A stretch of 64,000 nt of DNA, taken from the NCBI RefSeq assembly GCF_020524885.1, contig NZ_JAIVKJ010000004.1:124001-188000 (forward strand), given 5' to 3'. The notes below the pieces were generated by a model. That model had not been told where the DNA came from. It saw only the letters and a list, made by a program, of their open reading frames with translations, and did no database searches. Position numbers and translations under genes: made by a program. Each line of letters starts with the position of its first letter. The stretch's first letter is position 1. This document shows positions 10,185 through 19,834 of this stretch, in pieces. Origin of the DNA: Microbulbifer elongatus (GTDB lineage: Bacteria; Pseudomonadota; Gammaproteobacteria; Pseudomonadales; Cellvibrionaceae).

Positions 10185-10673
10185 ATGAGCAGAAAGCAGG
10201 TTTTTTCCACCGCCATCGCCCTTGTCGTCTTTGTTTTCGGCCTGGCGGCCATTGCGGAGCAGTTCCCGGTGACACCCGGGCCGGACGGTATTCGCAAAGG
10301 CGGCACCCTGTTTGAAGAAAAGCCGGCCCCGGAACTCGCTGATCCGGTCAATGCGGAAGGGAGGCGCGTACGCGCTTATCCGGAACAGCCGCCGACCATC
10401 CCCCACACCATTCGCGATTATCAGATCAACAAGAATGTAAACCGCTGTCTGGAATGTCACAACCGGATCCAAACCGGTGTTAGTGGCGCACCGATGATCA
10501 GTATTACGCACTTTATGGACCGTGATTTCCAGGCGCTTGCGGATGTAGCACCGCGCCGCTATTTCTGCCTGCAGTGCCATGTCCCACAGACGAATGCCAA
10601 ATCATCTGTTGGTAATACCTTCAAGGATGTGGATATCTTGCTGCGGAACGAGAAGCAGCAACCTTCCCAGTAA
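10185..10673 (+). CDS. napB: Diheme cytochrome c subunit NapB of nitrate reductase
   Basis: A 162-residue periplasmic electron-transfer subunit that passes electrons from NapC to NapA. The N-terminal hydrophobic segment (residues 8-24) is a signal peptide or anchor. There are two c-type heme sites: CLECH at 88-92 and CLQCH at 128-132, the second followed by VPQTNAK, which is typical of NapB. It lies 42 bases after napA and 19 bases before napC, in one operon. Confidence 0.96.
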   Translation: MSRKQVFSTAIALVVFVFGLAAIAEQFPVTPGPDGIRKGGTLFEEKPAPELADPVNAEGRRVRAYPEQPPTIPHTIRDYQINKNVNRCLECHNRIQTGVSGAPMISITHFMDRDFQALADVAPRRYFCLQCHVPQTNAKSSVGNTFKDVDILLRNEKQQPSQ

Positions 10674-10692
10674 CGGATCCGGAACCTGAGCG

Positions 10693-11382
10693 ATGATTAA
10701 CTGGATTAAAGGCTATTGGCAGACCCTCAGCCGCCCGGCAACGGCATTCAGCCTCGGCTTTCTGGTGCTGAGCGGGTTCATAGCCGGCATTATTTTCTGG
10801 GGTGGCTTTAATACTGCGCTCGAAGCAACCAATACGGAAAAGTTCTGTATCAGTTGCCACGAAATGCGCGATAACGTTTACGAAGAACTAAAGGGAACCA
10901 TCCACTGGACCAATCGCTCTGGTGTACGTGCTACTTGCCCGGACTGTCACGTTCCCCATGAGTGGACGCACAAGATAGCGCGCAAGATGCAGGCCTCTAA
11001 AGAGGTGTGGGGCAAGGTTTTCGGCACGATCAATACGCGGGATAAATTTCTCGACAAGCGTCTGGAGTTGGCGCGCCACGAGTGGGCCCGGCTGAAGGCG
11101 AATGATTCTCTGGAATGCCGAAATTGCCATGACTTCGAATTTATGGATTTCAGTGTGCAGAGCGCGCGTGCACGCAAGCTGCACTCGACCCAGCTCGCGA
11201 CCGGTAATGCGACCTGTATCGACTGTCACCGTGGTATCGCGCATCACCTGCCAAATATGCAGAACGAGGACGCTTGGGGCCCGGATAATCCCGCCCACGA
11301 TGCCAGTCGCTTCGGTGAAGATAATCCGCTCGATCTGGATAGGAAGAAGGATGAACAAGTCCCCGAACCTGAGCAGAACTGA
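10693..11382 (+). CDS. napC: Membrane-anchored tetraheme quinol dehydrogenase NapC
   Basis: A NapC/NirT-type cytochrome of 229 residues. One N-terminal membrane anchor (about residues 18-40, [20 protein letters not shown]) is followed by a periplasmic domain with four CxxCH sites starting at C52, C82, C142 and C175. NapC oxidises quinol in the inner membrane and reduces NapB. It is the last gene of napEDABC. No napGH or napF was found, so this is the compact quinol-linked form. Confidence 0.97.
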   Translation: MINWIKGYWQTLSRPATAFSLGFLVLSGFIAGIIFWGGFNTALEATNTEKFCISCHEMRDNVYEELKGTIHWTNRSGVRATCPDCHVPHEWTHKIARKMQASKEVWGKVFGTINTRDKFLDKRLELARHEWARLKANDSLECRNCHDFEFMDFSVQSARARKLHSTQLATGNATCIDCHRGIAHHLPNMQNEDAWGPDNPAHDASRFGEDNPLDLDRKKDEQVPEPEQN

Positions 11383-11410
11383 TGAGTGAGGTTTCTGTTA
11401 TGACGGGGTA

Positions 11411-11439
11411 AAAAAATCCCGCGATAGAAATCGCGGGAT
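11411..11439 (-). terminator. Terminator between convergent napC and uxuB
   Basis: A perfect 10-bp stem pairs 11416-11425 with 11430-11439, loop AGAA. Six A residues precede it on the plus strand, which read as a T tract for minus-strand transcripts, so it should end the uxuB operon. It may also stop napC transcription without a T tract. Confidence 0.8.
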
Positions 11440-11566
11440 GAAAAGGTTGCCTCCAAGAGAAACCCTCAGATGAGGGATGGAAACTAGCGAGAAAACTAAA
11501 AATAAATCGTGACAAAAAACATGCCTGAATCAGGTGAATAGCATATTGGTGCCGTTACGGTTAGCG

Positions 11567-13054
11567 CTATGCAGTAAAATATTTCTGCACGCAGGCCAGG
11601 GTGCCTTCGCCCTCGAGCTTTTCCAGCCAACCTGACAGAGCTGCCTGCAGGCGCTCGCTGTTACGCAGGTCATCGCCGAATACCGGTGAGTACCCGAGGA
11701 ATGCGGAAGCCAGTGCTTCGCTACCCTGCGGCTTGTACTGATCGCTCAGCGCTTTCAGCTCTGCCGCCAGCGGGTCGGAAACCTCGATAGTCTCACCTTT
11801 CTCATCCACGGCCGACACGTAGCGAATCCAGTTCGCAAGCGCAAAGGCCACAATTTCGATAGGACCGTCATTATCGAGCTGGTGGCGCAGGGTGCCCAGC
11901 CAGCGCTGCGGAATCTTCTGCGAACCGTCCATGGCAATCTGCCAGGTGCGGTGGCGCAGTGCACGGTTCTCAAAGCGCTCGATCAGTTCTGCCTGGTAAG
12001 CGGCAATATCAAACTGGGCAGGCACATCAATGGAAGTGGTGGCTTCGGATCGCATAAAGTGCAGGGCCAACTTGTTGAACGCCGGTACAGCCATTACATC
12101 TGCTACCGTTTCGCAACCAGCCAGGTAGCCGCTGTACGCCAGTATAGAGTGGCTGCCATTCAGCAGGCGCAGCTTGATCAGCTCGTAGACTTCCACATCG
12201 TCCACGAAAGTCGCACCGGCCTTGTCCCACTCCGGGCGACCGCGCAGGAAGTTGTCTTCCACAACCCACTGCGCGAAAGGTTCCGCCATCACGGCCGCCT
12301 CGTCGCGGCAGCCCAGAAGGTCTTCCAGCTCCGCGCGATCCGCGTCGGTCGTGGCCGGCACAATGCGGTCGACCATGGTGGCCGGGGTGGTGGTGTTGTT
12401 GGCAATCCACACCGCCAGCTCGCTATCCACTTTCTCTGCATACTGGCCTAACACCTTGCCCAGTAGCTTGCCGTTGGAGGGCAGGTTGTCGCAGGACAGC
12501 ACGGTAAAGCCCGGCAGGCCGCGCTCTTTGCGCAGCGCCAGCGCACCAACGATATATCCCAGCGCAGATTTTGGATTCTGCGGATTGGCCAGATCGTGGA
12601 TTACGTCCGGGTGTTGCGGGTTGAGGTCGCCACTCGCGGGATCGTGGCAATAGCCTTTCTCAGTGATAGTTAGAGAAACGATGCGCACGTTCTCCTGCGC
12701 CAGCAGTTCCAGTAATTGCTGCGGGCTTTCCGGCCCCACCAGTACATCGCTGACGGCGCCGACGATCTGCACCTTGGTGCCCGCGTTGGATTTTTCTACC
12801 ACGGAGTAGAGGCCATCTTGCGGCACCAGCTGGTCGCGTACACCGGCGGAGCGCAGGCTTGCGCCCACAATGCCCCAGTCCGTTTCACCGGCGGCAATAC
12901 GGTTTTCCGTGTACCACGCCTGGTGCGCGCGATGGAAAGCACCGATGCCCAGGTGCACGATACCGGTGGTAACTTCACTGCGGTCGTAAGCGGGCTTGAT
13001 CACTTCCACGGGGAGGCTTTCGAGAATAGTGTTGTTGAGTCTTTGCTGGCTCAT
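11567..13054 (-). CDS. uxuB: Fructuronate reductase / D-mannonate oxidoreductase (UxuB)
   Basis: A polyol-type long-chain dehydrogenase of 495 residues. It reduces D-fructuronate to D-mannonate with NADH (EC 1.1.1.57), the second step of glucuronate breakdown. The N-terminal cofactor motif GIGAFHRAHQA (about residues 36-46) and the catalytic KLRLLNGSHS segment (Lys, Asn and His about residue 295) are present. UxaB-type tagaturonate reductases have a different N-terminal motif. The gene starts 13 bases after uxaC, which makes its substrate, and uxuA (46721-47902) provides the next step. Mannitol 2-dehydrogenase is the alternative within this family, but the context argues for UxuB. Confidence 0.92.
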   Translation of the reverse strand: MSQQRLNNTILESLPVEVIKPAYDRSEVTTGIVHLGIGAFHRAHQAWYTENRIAAGETDWGIVGASLRSAGVRDQLVPQDGLYSVVEKSNAGTKVQIVGAVSDVLVGPESPQQLLELLAQENVRIVSLTITEKGYCHDPASGDLNPQHPDVIHDLANPQNPKSALGYIVGALALRKERGLPGFTVLSCDNLPSNGKLLGKVLGQYAEKVDSELAVWIANNTTTPATMVDRIVPATTDADRAELEDLLGCRDEAAVMAEPFAQWVVEDNFLRGRPEWDKAGATFVDDVEVYELIKLRLLNGSHSILAYSGYLAGCETVADVMAVPAFNKLALHFMRSEATTSIDVPAQFDIAAYQAELIERFENRALRHRTWQIAMDGSQKIPQRWLGTLRHQLDNDGPIEIVAFALANWIRYVSAVDEKGETIEVSDPLAAELKALSDQYKPQGSEALASAFLGYSPVFGDDLRNSERLQAALSGWLEKLEGEGTLACVQKYFTA

Positions 13055-13067
13055 TTTCTTCTACCTA

Positions 13068-14483
13068 TTAGAGCTTGTACGCTTTTTTCGCCAGGTTGTA
13101 GGCGAGATCTTCGGCCAGTTCGAAGGCTTCGTCTTCCTGCAGGCGATGGTCGGAGACCAGCTGTGCCAGCCATACGCAGTCCATACGACGCGCCACATCG
13201 TGACGGGCGGGGATGGACAGGAATGCGCGGGTATCGTCATTGAAGCCGACGGTATTGTAGAAACCGGCAGTCTCGGTCACCTGCTCGCGGAAGCGACGCA
13301 TGCCTTCCGGACTGTCGTGGAACCACCAGGACGGACCCAGCTTCAGTGCCGGGTAGTGACCGGCCAGCGGTGCCAGTTCGCGGCTGTAGCTGGTCTCATC
13401 CAGCGTGAACAGAATAATGCTCAGGTTCGGCTCGTTGCCCACCGCTTCCAGCAGCGGCTGCAGCGCGTGTACGTAATCCGTCTGCGAAGGAATATCGCAA
13501 CCCTTGTCGCGACCGAAGCGCTCGAATACCACCTTGTTGTGGTTACGGAAAGAGCCCGGGTGAATCTGCATCACCAGGCCGTCTTCAATACTCATGCGCG
13601 CCATCTCGGTCAGCATCTGACCGCGGAACAGCTCCGCATCTTCCGCGCTGCCGTTACCCGTGCTCACCTTCAGGAACAGCGCTTCCGCTTCCGCCGGGGA
13701 CAGGTTGGCCGTCGTGGCGGTGGGGTGACCGTGGTCGGTCGACGTCGCGCCCATCTGCTTGAAGAACTCGCGACGGTTGCGCAGCGCCGCTAGGTAACCG
13801 GACCAGGTGGAAGTATCTTCACCGGTGATTTCCGCCAGCTGCGCCAGGTTATCGGTAAAGCCCTCGAAGTCCGGATCCAGTACCGGGTCCGGGCGGAAGG
13901 CCGTAATCACGCGGCCTTTCCAGCCACTGTCCAGAATCTTCTGGTGGTGACGCAAGTCATCCAGCGGGGATTCGGTGGTCGCGATCACCTCGATATTGAA
14001 ACGCTCGAACAGTGCGCGCGGCAGAAACTCCGGCTGGCGCAGGTAGCTGTCGATACGCTCGTAATAGAGATCCGCGGTCTCTGAGCTCAGCTGCACGTCC
14101 AGCTCGAACACATCGTGGAATACCGTATCCAGCCAGGTGCGCGACGGGGTGCCGCGGAACAGGTGGTAATTGTCGGCAAGCAGTTGCCAGATCTTGCGTG
14201 GATCCTGCTCTACCGGAGTACCGTCCTGGGTGCGAATGCCCAGACTTTCCAACGGGATGCCCTGGGAATAGAGCATGCGGAATACGTAGTGGTCCGGGCG
14301 AATCAGCAGGTCTGCCGGGTTGCCGAAGGGCCGGTTCTCGGCAAACCAGGACGGGTCGGTGTGCCCGTGCGGGCTGATGATCGGCAGGTCTTTTACGCTC
14401 TCGTAAAGCTTGCGGGCGATATCCCGGCTCACTTTATCGGCCGGAAACAGACGGTCGGGGTGCAGGATCAGAGGGCGTGTCAT
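13068..14483 (-). CDS. uxaC: Uronate isomerase (UxaC)
   Basis: An amidohydrolase-superfamily isomerase of 471 residues. It converts D-glucuronate to D-fructuronate, and in many bacteria D-galacturonate to D-tagaturonate (EC 5.3.1.12). The metal-binding SPHGHTDP (H39, H41) lies at the usual place and the family blocks LILHPDRLFP, FNDDTRAFLSIPARHD and RRMDC are present. The ribosome-binding site GGAAG sits inside a perfect ATACT-TCC-AGTAT dyad (14489-14501, plus-strand letters) right before the start codon. Such a dyad could regulate translation or operator binding, but it could also be chance. With uxuB it forms the glucuronate branch; no altronate-branch gene is present here. Confidence 0.96.
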   Translation of the reverse strand: MTRPLILHPDRLFPADKVSRDIARKLYESVKDLPIISPHGHTDPSWFAENRPFGNPADLLIRPDHYVFRMLYSQGIPLESLGIRTQDGTPVEQDPRKIWQLLADNYHLFRGTPSRTWLDTVFHDVFELDVQLSSETADLYYERIDSYLRQPEFLPRALFERFNIEVIATTESPLDDLRHHQKILDSGWKGRVITAFRPDPVLDPDFEGFTDNLAQLAEITGEDTSTWSGYLAALRNRREFFKQMGATSTDHGHPTATTANLSPAEAEALFLKVSTGNGSAEDAELFRGQMLTEMARMSIEDGLVMQIHPGSFRNHNKVVFERFGRDKGCDIPSQTDYVHALQPLLEAVGNEPNLSIILFTLDETSYSRELAPLAGHYPALKLGPSWWFHDSPEGMRRFREQVTETAGFYNTVGFNDDTRAFLSIPARHDVARRMDCVWLAQLVSDHRLQEDEAFELAEDLAYNLAKKAYKL

Positions 14484-14957
14484 GTTGGATACTTCCAGTA
14501 TTTGGGGTTGCCATTAGCCGCGCCGACGGGTTCCGGTCGGCCGGGTTTATTGTTGTGTATTCCTGTCATCGTCACGAGCGCACGCACAGAAAAAGCCCGG
14601 CTCGCCGCCCAGCGAATGGCTGTGGCGGAAGCCGGCGGCATGCGCGAAAGACGGGTGCTCGGGCCCAAGCCAGCCTCATGCGCCCGATGCGCCAGGCGAT
14701 GGAGAAAACCGCAGAGCCGGCTCGGAATCGAGACCGGCACTGGTTGTCGTCATGTTGCCAAAAATTGGCCTTGCCGGTCAATGCTTGTGGTAAGGCCCTT
14801 TCTCTTTAAATTTCCGCGGGCTCTTCCAAAATAAGGCCGGCACGTATGTTCATTTGAATCACCCCGCCGTATTTCCGGTAAATACCGCAACCCGCCATGA
14901 CGATTATGGTAAGGCCAGTTATTCCTTCGAGCGGTGCTACAACAGCGCCCACTGGGG
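14484..14957 (-). other. 474-bp gap between symporter and uxaC genes
   Basis: A GC-rich stretch within an otherwise tightly packed minus-strand operon. I see no protein that looks real on either strand. A loose hairpin with GGCCTT and AAGGCC arms (14767-14772, 14792-14797) could be a weak terminator for the symporter transcript, and the region may hold a separate promoter for uxaC-uxuB. Otherwise I see nothing in it. Confidence 0.4.
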
Positions 14958-16724
14958 CTATGCCGTCCCGAGCGGTGCCGATGTCGACGCCGTAAGTGCG
15001 CCGCCTGCTGCGTCGGTTTCGCTGATCGCGAGGATATTGCGCACGGTTTTCCAGGTACCGATGAGCGCAGCCAGCGCAAAGCCCAGGGCGTAGTCTGTAT
15101 TGCCGTACAGCGCATGACCCGTACCGAACAGCAGCGAGTAGACGGCGAGCACCGCCCACAGCATGGCGGTTATCCCTGTGCGCACACTCTCGCCGGCAAG
15201 GTATTCGCGATTGACGCGGTCAAACTCCGCCAGGGTGGCCGCATCGGTTTTCGGTGTCAGCAGTGTTACGCCTACCCAGCCCACCGTGGTAATCGCCACC
15301 GACAGAGCGAATACCTGCCACTGCGCGAGGCCCAGTTCAGTGAAGGCCAGTGCACAGCTAACGCTAAAGGATATGGCCATGGCCGAGATCTCGGACCATG
15401 CATTGATGCGGTGCCAGAACCAGCGCAACAGGAACAGCAGGCCGGTGCCGGCACCTACCGACAGCAGCAGGTTGAAGCCCTGGGTCGCGCTTTCCAGCTG
15501 CAGTGCCAGCAGCGCCGCGAGCACCATTAGTAGTACGGTTATGACCCGCCCGGCCATGACCTGGGCGCGCTGCGATGCGTCTGGGGCCACAAACCGGACA
15601 AAGACATCGTTTACCAGATAGGAAGCACCCCAATTGAGGCTGGTGGATATTGTGGATACGTAGGCGGCGACAATCGACGCCAGCACCAGGCCGAGAATAC
15701 CCGCCGGCAGGAAGGTCAGCATTGCCGGGTAGGCGAGATCGTTTCTGACGATTGCCGGGTCCACATTCGGCAGCGCCTGCTGCAGGCTGGCGAGATCGGG
15801 GAATACAATGAGCGATGCCAGCGCCACCAAAATCCACGGCCACGGGCGCAGGGCATAGTGGGCAAAATTGAAAAATACCGTCGCCGCGACAGCGTGACGC
15901 TCATTTCTGGCAGCAAGCATGCGCTGGGCAACAAAACCGCCACCGCCGGGCTCGGCACCAGGATACCAGCTCGCCCACCACTGTACCGCAAGGGGCACGA
16001 TCAGCAGCGTGACCAGCGCATCCATATCGGAGAAATCCGGCAGCATGGCCATCTTCGGAATGACATCAGCGTGCTGGGTAAGCGCATGGAGGCCGCCAAC
16101 CGCCGGGTGTTCCAGAGCAAAGTAGGCCGCGAATATCGCACCGGTCATGGCGATGACAAACAAAATCAGGTCGGTAATCAGTACACCCAGCAGGCCACCC
16201 GCTACAGAAAAGATAACGGTAATTCCGCCGGCGACCAGCACCACCACTTCCGGTGGTAAGTCGAAAAGCACGGCGCCAAACTTGATCGCCGCGAGGGTCA
16301 CGCTGCCCATGATCAGGACATTGAAAAATACCCCCAGGTAAATGGCGCGGAAGCCGCGCAGGAAGGCCGCGGGCCTGCCGGTGTAGCGGCGCTCGTAGAA
16401 CTCATTGTCGGTGGTCACACCCAGGCGACGCCACAACTTGGCGTACACGAAAGCCGTCAGCATGCCGGTCAGCAGGAAGCACCACCAGCTCCAGTTTGCG
16501 GAAACGCCCCCTGAGCGCACCAGGTCGCTGACCAGATTGGGGGTGTCGGCGGCGAAAGTGGTGGCGACCATACTGGTACCGAGCAGCCACCAGGGCATGC
16601 GTCGCCCGCCGAGAAAATAGGATGCGCTGTCCTTGGATGCGCGCCGTGCAACCAGGCTGCCCACAAGCAGAATGGTGCCCAGTGTTATGGCGATTATTGT
16701 CCAATCCAGCCCGGTGACCTGCAT
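14958..16724 (-). CDS. Sodium:solute symporter (SSS family), first copy
   Basis: A cytoplasmic-membrane carrier of about 588 residues with 13-14 predicted hydrophobic segments and the SSS blocks YFLGGRRMPWWLLGTS and ERRYTGRPA near the N-terminus. Family members use the sodium gradient to import sugars, organic acids and vitamins. The start at 16724 is preferred because GGGGGAGA lies about 9 bases upstream and the first membrane helix follows at once; a longer frame would overlap kduD. It follows kduD in a DUF4861, kduI, kduD operon, so an unsaturated or plain uronate is the likely cargo. This is inference from context only. Confidence 0.9.
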   Translation of the reverse strand: MQVTGLDWTIIAITLGTILLVGSLVARRASKDSASYFLGGRRMPWWLLGTSMVATTFAADTPNLVSDLVRSGGVSANWSWWCFLLTGMLTAFVYAKLWRRLGVTTDNEFYERRYTGRPAAFLRGFRAIYLGVFFNVLIMGSVTLAAIKFGAVLFDLPPEVVVLVAGGITVIFSVAGGLLGVLITDLILFVIAMTGAIFAAYFALEHPAVGGLHALTQHADVIPKMAMLPDFSDMDALVTLLIVPLAVQWWASWYPGAEPGGGGFVAQRMLAARNERHAVAATVFFNFAHYALRPWPWILVALASLIVFPDLASLQQALPNVDPAIVRNDLAYPAMLTFLPAGILGLVLASIVAAYVSTISTSLNWGASYLVNDVFVRFVAPDASQRAQVMAGRVITVLLMVLAALLALQLESATQGFNLLLSVGAGTGLLFLLRWFWHRINAWSEISAMAISFSVSCALAFTELGLAQWQVFALSVAITTVGWVGVTLLTPKTDAATLAEFDRVNREYLAGESVRTGITAMLWAVLAVYSLLFGTGHALYGNTDYALGFALAALIGTWKTVRNILAISETDAAGGALTASTSAPLGTA

Positions 16725-16813
16725 TACTGGTATCTCCCCCTCAATCCCGTCATGTGCTTTTTTAGCGACTTTATCCAGGCGGCCGCTGCGCAGAGCGCCG
16801 GCGGCCGCGTACA

Positions 16814-17611
16814 TCAACTTTCGCCGAGGGGCTTGCCGATGGTGGCCAGGATGCCGCCGTCAACATAGACCACCTGCCCGGTTACAAAATTGCTGGCGTT
16901 CGAAGCTAGAAACACCGCAGTGCCCTGTAGGTCGTCGGGGTCACCCCATTTACCTGCCGGCGTGCGGTTGATGATGAACTCGTTGAATGGGTGGCCATCG
17001 ACGCGAATGGGTTCTGTCTGGCTGGTGGCAAAATAGCCCGGACCTATGCCGTTTACCTGTACGTTATGACGCGCCCATTCGGTGGCCATGTTGCGGGTCA
17101 GCATCTTCAGTCCGCCCTTGGCGGCTGCGTAGGCGCCAACACTGTTGCGACCGAGTTCCGACATCATCGAGCAGATATTGATGACCTTGCCGCCACCGCG
17201 CTGGATCATCCCCGGTACCACCGCCTTGCTCATGATAAAGACGCCGGTCAGGTCGGTATTGATCACTTCCTCCCACTCGCTTACGTCCATCTCGAGCAGT
17301 GGGATTCGTTTGATGATGCCGGCATTATTTACCAAGATGTCGATGGGGCCGACCTCTGCCTCGATCCTGGTAACGGCGGCCTCTACCGCCGCCTCGTCGG
17401 TGACGTTAAAGCGATAGCCGTACGCCTCGATATCTTCCGCGCGGTAGGCTTCGACCGCGTGCGCGATTTTCTCATCGCTGGAATGGCCGCTGATGACCAG
17501 GATTGCGCCCGCGCGCCCCAGTCCTTTTGCCATCGCCATGCCGAGTCCGTGGGTGGCCCCGGTTACCAGCGCGACTTTGCCGCTCAGGTCGAACGCTGAT
17601 AGGTCCATCAT
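16814..17611 (-). CDS. kduD: 2-keto-3-deoxygluconate 5-dehydrogenase (KduD), copy 2
   Basis: An SDR of 265 residues, very similar to the copy at 5873-6664: the same [12 protein letters not shown] cofactor loop, [38 protein letters not shown] and the end [15 protein letters not shown]. It reduces the KduI product to KDG. The start ATG (17609-17611) overlaps the TGA stop of kduI copy 2 in an ATGA arrangement, so translation is likely coupled. An upstream in-frame extension lies inside kduI and is rejected. Having two complete kduI-kduD pairs suggests separate induction or slightly different substrates. Confidence 0.95.
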   Translation of the reverse strand: MMDLSAFDLSGKVALVTGATHGLGMAMAKGLGRAGAILVISGHSSDEKIAHAVEAYRAEDIEAYGYRFNVTDEAAVEAAVTRIEAEVGPIDILVNNAGIIKRIPLLEMDVSEWEEVINTDLTGVFIMSKAVVPGMIQRGGGKVINICSMMSELGRNSVGAYAAAKGGLKMLTRNMATEWARHNVQVNGIGPGYFATSQTEPIRVDGHPFNEFIINRTPAGKWGDPDDLQGTAVFLASNASNFVTGQVVYVDGGILATIGKPLGES

Positions 17612-18465
17612 GCGGGTTCCCCACTGGCCAGGTCTGCCGGAAAAATCTTGTCCATATCGTCGTAATCCATGTTTTCGCCGGCCATTCCCCAGATAAATGT
17701 GTAGTTCGAGGTGCCCGCGCCGGAGTGGATCGACCAGGTTGGAGAAATAACAGCCTGCTCGTTGGCCATCCACAGGTGTCGGGTCTCCTCCCGTGGGCCC
17801 ATGTAGTGGCAAACCGCCTGGTCCTCGGGCACCTCGAAATAAAAGTAGGTTTCCATGCGACGGCTGTGAGTGTGTGCCGGCATGGTGTTCCAGACGCTAC
17901 CGGGCTTGAGCTCGGTCATGCCCATCTGCAATTGGCAGGTTTCCACCACCTGGTTGACCATCAGTTTGTTGATGACCCGGTGGTTGGAGGTTTCCATGGC
18001 TCCAAGTTCGACCTTGACCGCGTCTGCGAGCGACAGTTTTTTGGTTGGGCAGGCTTTGTGGGCGCCGGCGGAATTGAGATAAAACTTCGCAGGCCGGTTG
18101 ATGTCGTCGCTGGCAAACGTCACTTCCCGGTTTCCGGCTCCCACATAAAGTGCGTCTTTGTAGTCCAGCTCGTAGGTCTCACCGTCGACCGTTACCCGGC
18201 CGGGCCCGCCCACATTGATGACGCCGAGTTCGCGGCGCTCGAGAAAATAGGGTGCTTTGAGCGGGTCGATGGTTTCCAGGGCGATATCGCCGTTAAGCGG
18301 CATGGCACCGCCGACGATAAAGCGGTCGATCTGTGTGTAGACGAGCTTCAGTTGGTCTGCGACAAACAGGCTGCCGACGTGAAAATTTTCGCGTAGGCGT
18401 TTATTGGTATAGGTGGTGTAGTCCTGGGGGTGGACGGCATGGCGAACTTCAAATTCTACAGTCAT
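17608..18465 (-). CDS. kduI: 5-keto-4-deoxyuronate isomerase (KduI), copy 2
   Basis: 285 residues, clearly homologous to the copy at 4997-5839 and with the same metal ligands H198, H200 ([12 protein letters not shown]), E205 and H247 (SPTWSIHSG). It isomerises 5-keto-4-deoxyuronate. ATG 18465 is chosen; a GTG directly before it (18466-18468) is also possible. The gene lies between a DUF4861 lipoprotein and kduD, the same order as the plus-strand operon at 2455-6664. The two copies differ at many positions, so the duplication is not recent. Confidence 0.95.
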   Translation of the reverse strand: MTVEFEVRHAVHPQDYTTYTNKRLRENFHVGSLFVADQLKLVYTQIDRFIVGGAMPLNGDIALETIDPLKAPYFLERRELGVINVGGPGRVTVDGETYELDYKDALYVGAGNREVTFASDDINRPAKFYLNSAGAHKACPTKKLSLADAVKVELGAMETSNHRVINKLMVNQVVETCQLQMGMTELKPGSVWNTMPAHTHSRRMETYFYFEVPEDQAVCHYMGPREETRHLWMANEQAVISPTWSIHSGAGTSNYTFIWGMAGENMDYDDMDKIFPADLASGEPA

Positions 18466-18532
18466 CACAAGGTTCTTCGGGTTATATATTCGTTATTGGG
18501 CGGGGTAAAGCGGGCACTGCCCGCGACTCGGG

Positions 18533-19834
18533 TTAATTTTCGGTGTTGCGCACCAGTACAACCGGCTGCGCAAGCTTCTCGATTTCTTGCGCAAGGAATT
18601 TTTCAAAGGTGCCGCGGTCGCTGATGCCCTGCGCTTCGCCGGACCACACTGCGCCAAAGAAATATTCGAGTCCGCCGTCGGTATCCTTCATGACGATCGC
18701 GTGGTTGTGTGGATCTTCGACCAGCTGTCGCGCATCGCTCTTGCGATAGAGAATGAATTTGCCGAGCTCGTCGTCGAACAAGGTCTGCTGGCCAAAAGTG
18801 GCGAGGAAAGCCCAGCCGCTATCGTCACCAAGGTCGCCGGTTATTAACTCCGCGGCGTCGTGCTTACCGAGGCCGATTGCCATATTCGGTAGCGTTTCAC
18901 TGGTATATAGCGTCACGTGCACCAGCGGGCTGCCTGCGCTCATGGAAAGGTTTGCATCCAGGTCGGTCTTGAGGTCGGGTAGGGCCCAGCCACTGTAGTC
19001 AATGGCTAGAGAGGACAGGATCTGCCCGCTGCTGTTAACGGTTGCTCCGCGGCCATCGGTTTGCTCGACACGGATTACCTGTTCGCCATCCCAGAAGCCG
19101 AACCCGCCCATTCCGAGACTATCGCCTACTTTCAGAATGTCGGCGCCCCAATCGGACATTTCGTGATAGCTATCGTAGCCGTCGAGGCCGATATCTCGCA
19201 GTTTTAACCCCGGTTGTTTCTTGCCGAAAATATCGAACCCATTACGCCAGTCGAGATAAATGCGGTAGGCCACGCGATCGGATTCAATCCCCGGGCCCTC
19301 GTAGCGAATCCACTCGCTGTGGTCGGTGTACTGCGCGGGCAGCGTTACTGTTTCCACATTGACAAACTCGCCACCTTCGTAGCGCTTACCATTCCACTGT
19401 CCACCCTCTTTTATCGAAATCTCCGCGCGCGTACGTGGTGCGTGCTCTTCAATCTCTGAGGCCAGGCTCGCATCGTCGAGCAGTTCAATTTTTCGCGTTT
19501 CCAGTATGTCAAGGTTGATGACGGCCGAAAAGCTGTCCGCAGTGGCGTCTCCGTTACTGTCGATGAGCTGTCCGCTCAGCAGCGCATCTCCGGATCTCGC
19601 CACCAGATTTTTGGCTTTTTCTGGAGTCAGGCCGAGCTCGGACAGGGGCCAGGTGACCCGGGCATCGTGGCGAGCAAATTGCGAAGGGTTGCTCGCGGAA
19701 AACGTGGCGATCGCGCTCTTCGTTTCGTTGGCGGTTGTGGAAGCTTCGTGGCCGCAGCCGGCGAGCAGCAGTGCACCGGCAATCGCGCCGAGGCCGTGGA
19801 TCGAATGGGATGAATATTTGCTGGAACGGGTCAT
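18533..19834 (-). CDS. DUF4861 lipoprotein of the uronate operon
   Basis: 433 residues with a signal peptide ending in lipobox LLAGC, so it is probably anchored to a membrane facing the periplasm. The rest matches the N-terminal half of the fusion at 2455-4968: the same GPGIESD, YLDWRNGFDIFGKK, GYDSYHEMSDWGADILKVG and GLGMGGFGFWDGE-like blocks. DUF4861 has no established function that I know of; it recurs in pectin and uronate loci, so carbohydrate binding or a catalytic step on uronate oligomers is an inference. The start at 19834 follows AAGAG; a longer frame to 19861 would bury the signal peptide. It leads the minus-strand kduI-kduD-symporter operon. Confidence 0.85.
   Translation of the reverse strand: MTRSSKYSSHSIHGLGAIAGALLLAGCGHEASTTANETKSAIATFSASNPSQFARHDARVTWPLSELGLTPEKAKNLVARSGDALLSGQLIDSNGDATADSFSAVINLDILETRKIELLDDASLASEIEEHAPRTRAEISIKEGGQWNGKRYEGGEFVNVETVTLPAQYTDHSEWIRYEGPGIESDRVAYRIYLDWRNGFDIFGKKQPGLKLRDIGLDGYDSYHEMSDWGADILKVGDSLGMGGFGFWDGEQVIRVEQTDGRGATVNSSGQILSSLAIDYSGWALPDLKTDLDANLSMSAGSPLVHVTLYTSETLPNMAIGLGKHDAAELITGDLGDDSGWAFLATFGQQTLFDDELGKFILYRKSDARQLVEDPHNHAIVMKDTDGGLEYFFGAVWSGEAQGISDRGTFEKFLAQEIEKLAQPVVLVRNTEN

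Noticed and set aside
11567..13054. Mannitol dehydrogenase or tagaturonate reductase as the product
   Set aside because: It follows uxaC directly, and uxuA is present while altronate-branch genes are absent; the N-terminal motif is of the UxuB/mannitol type, not UxaB.
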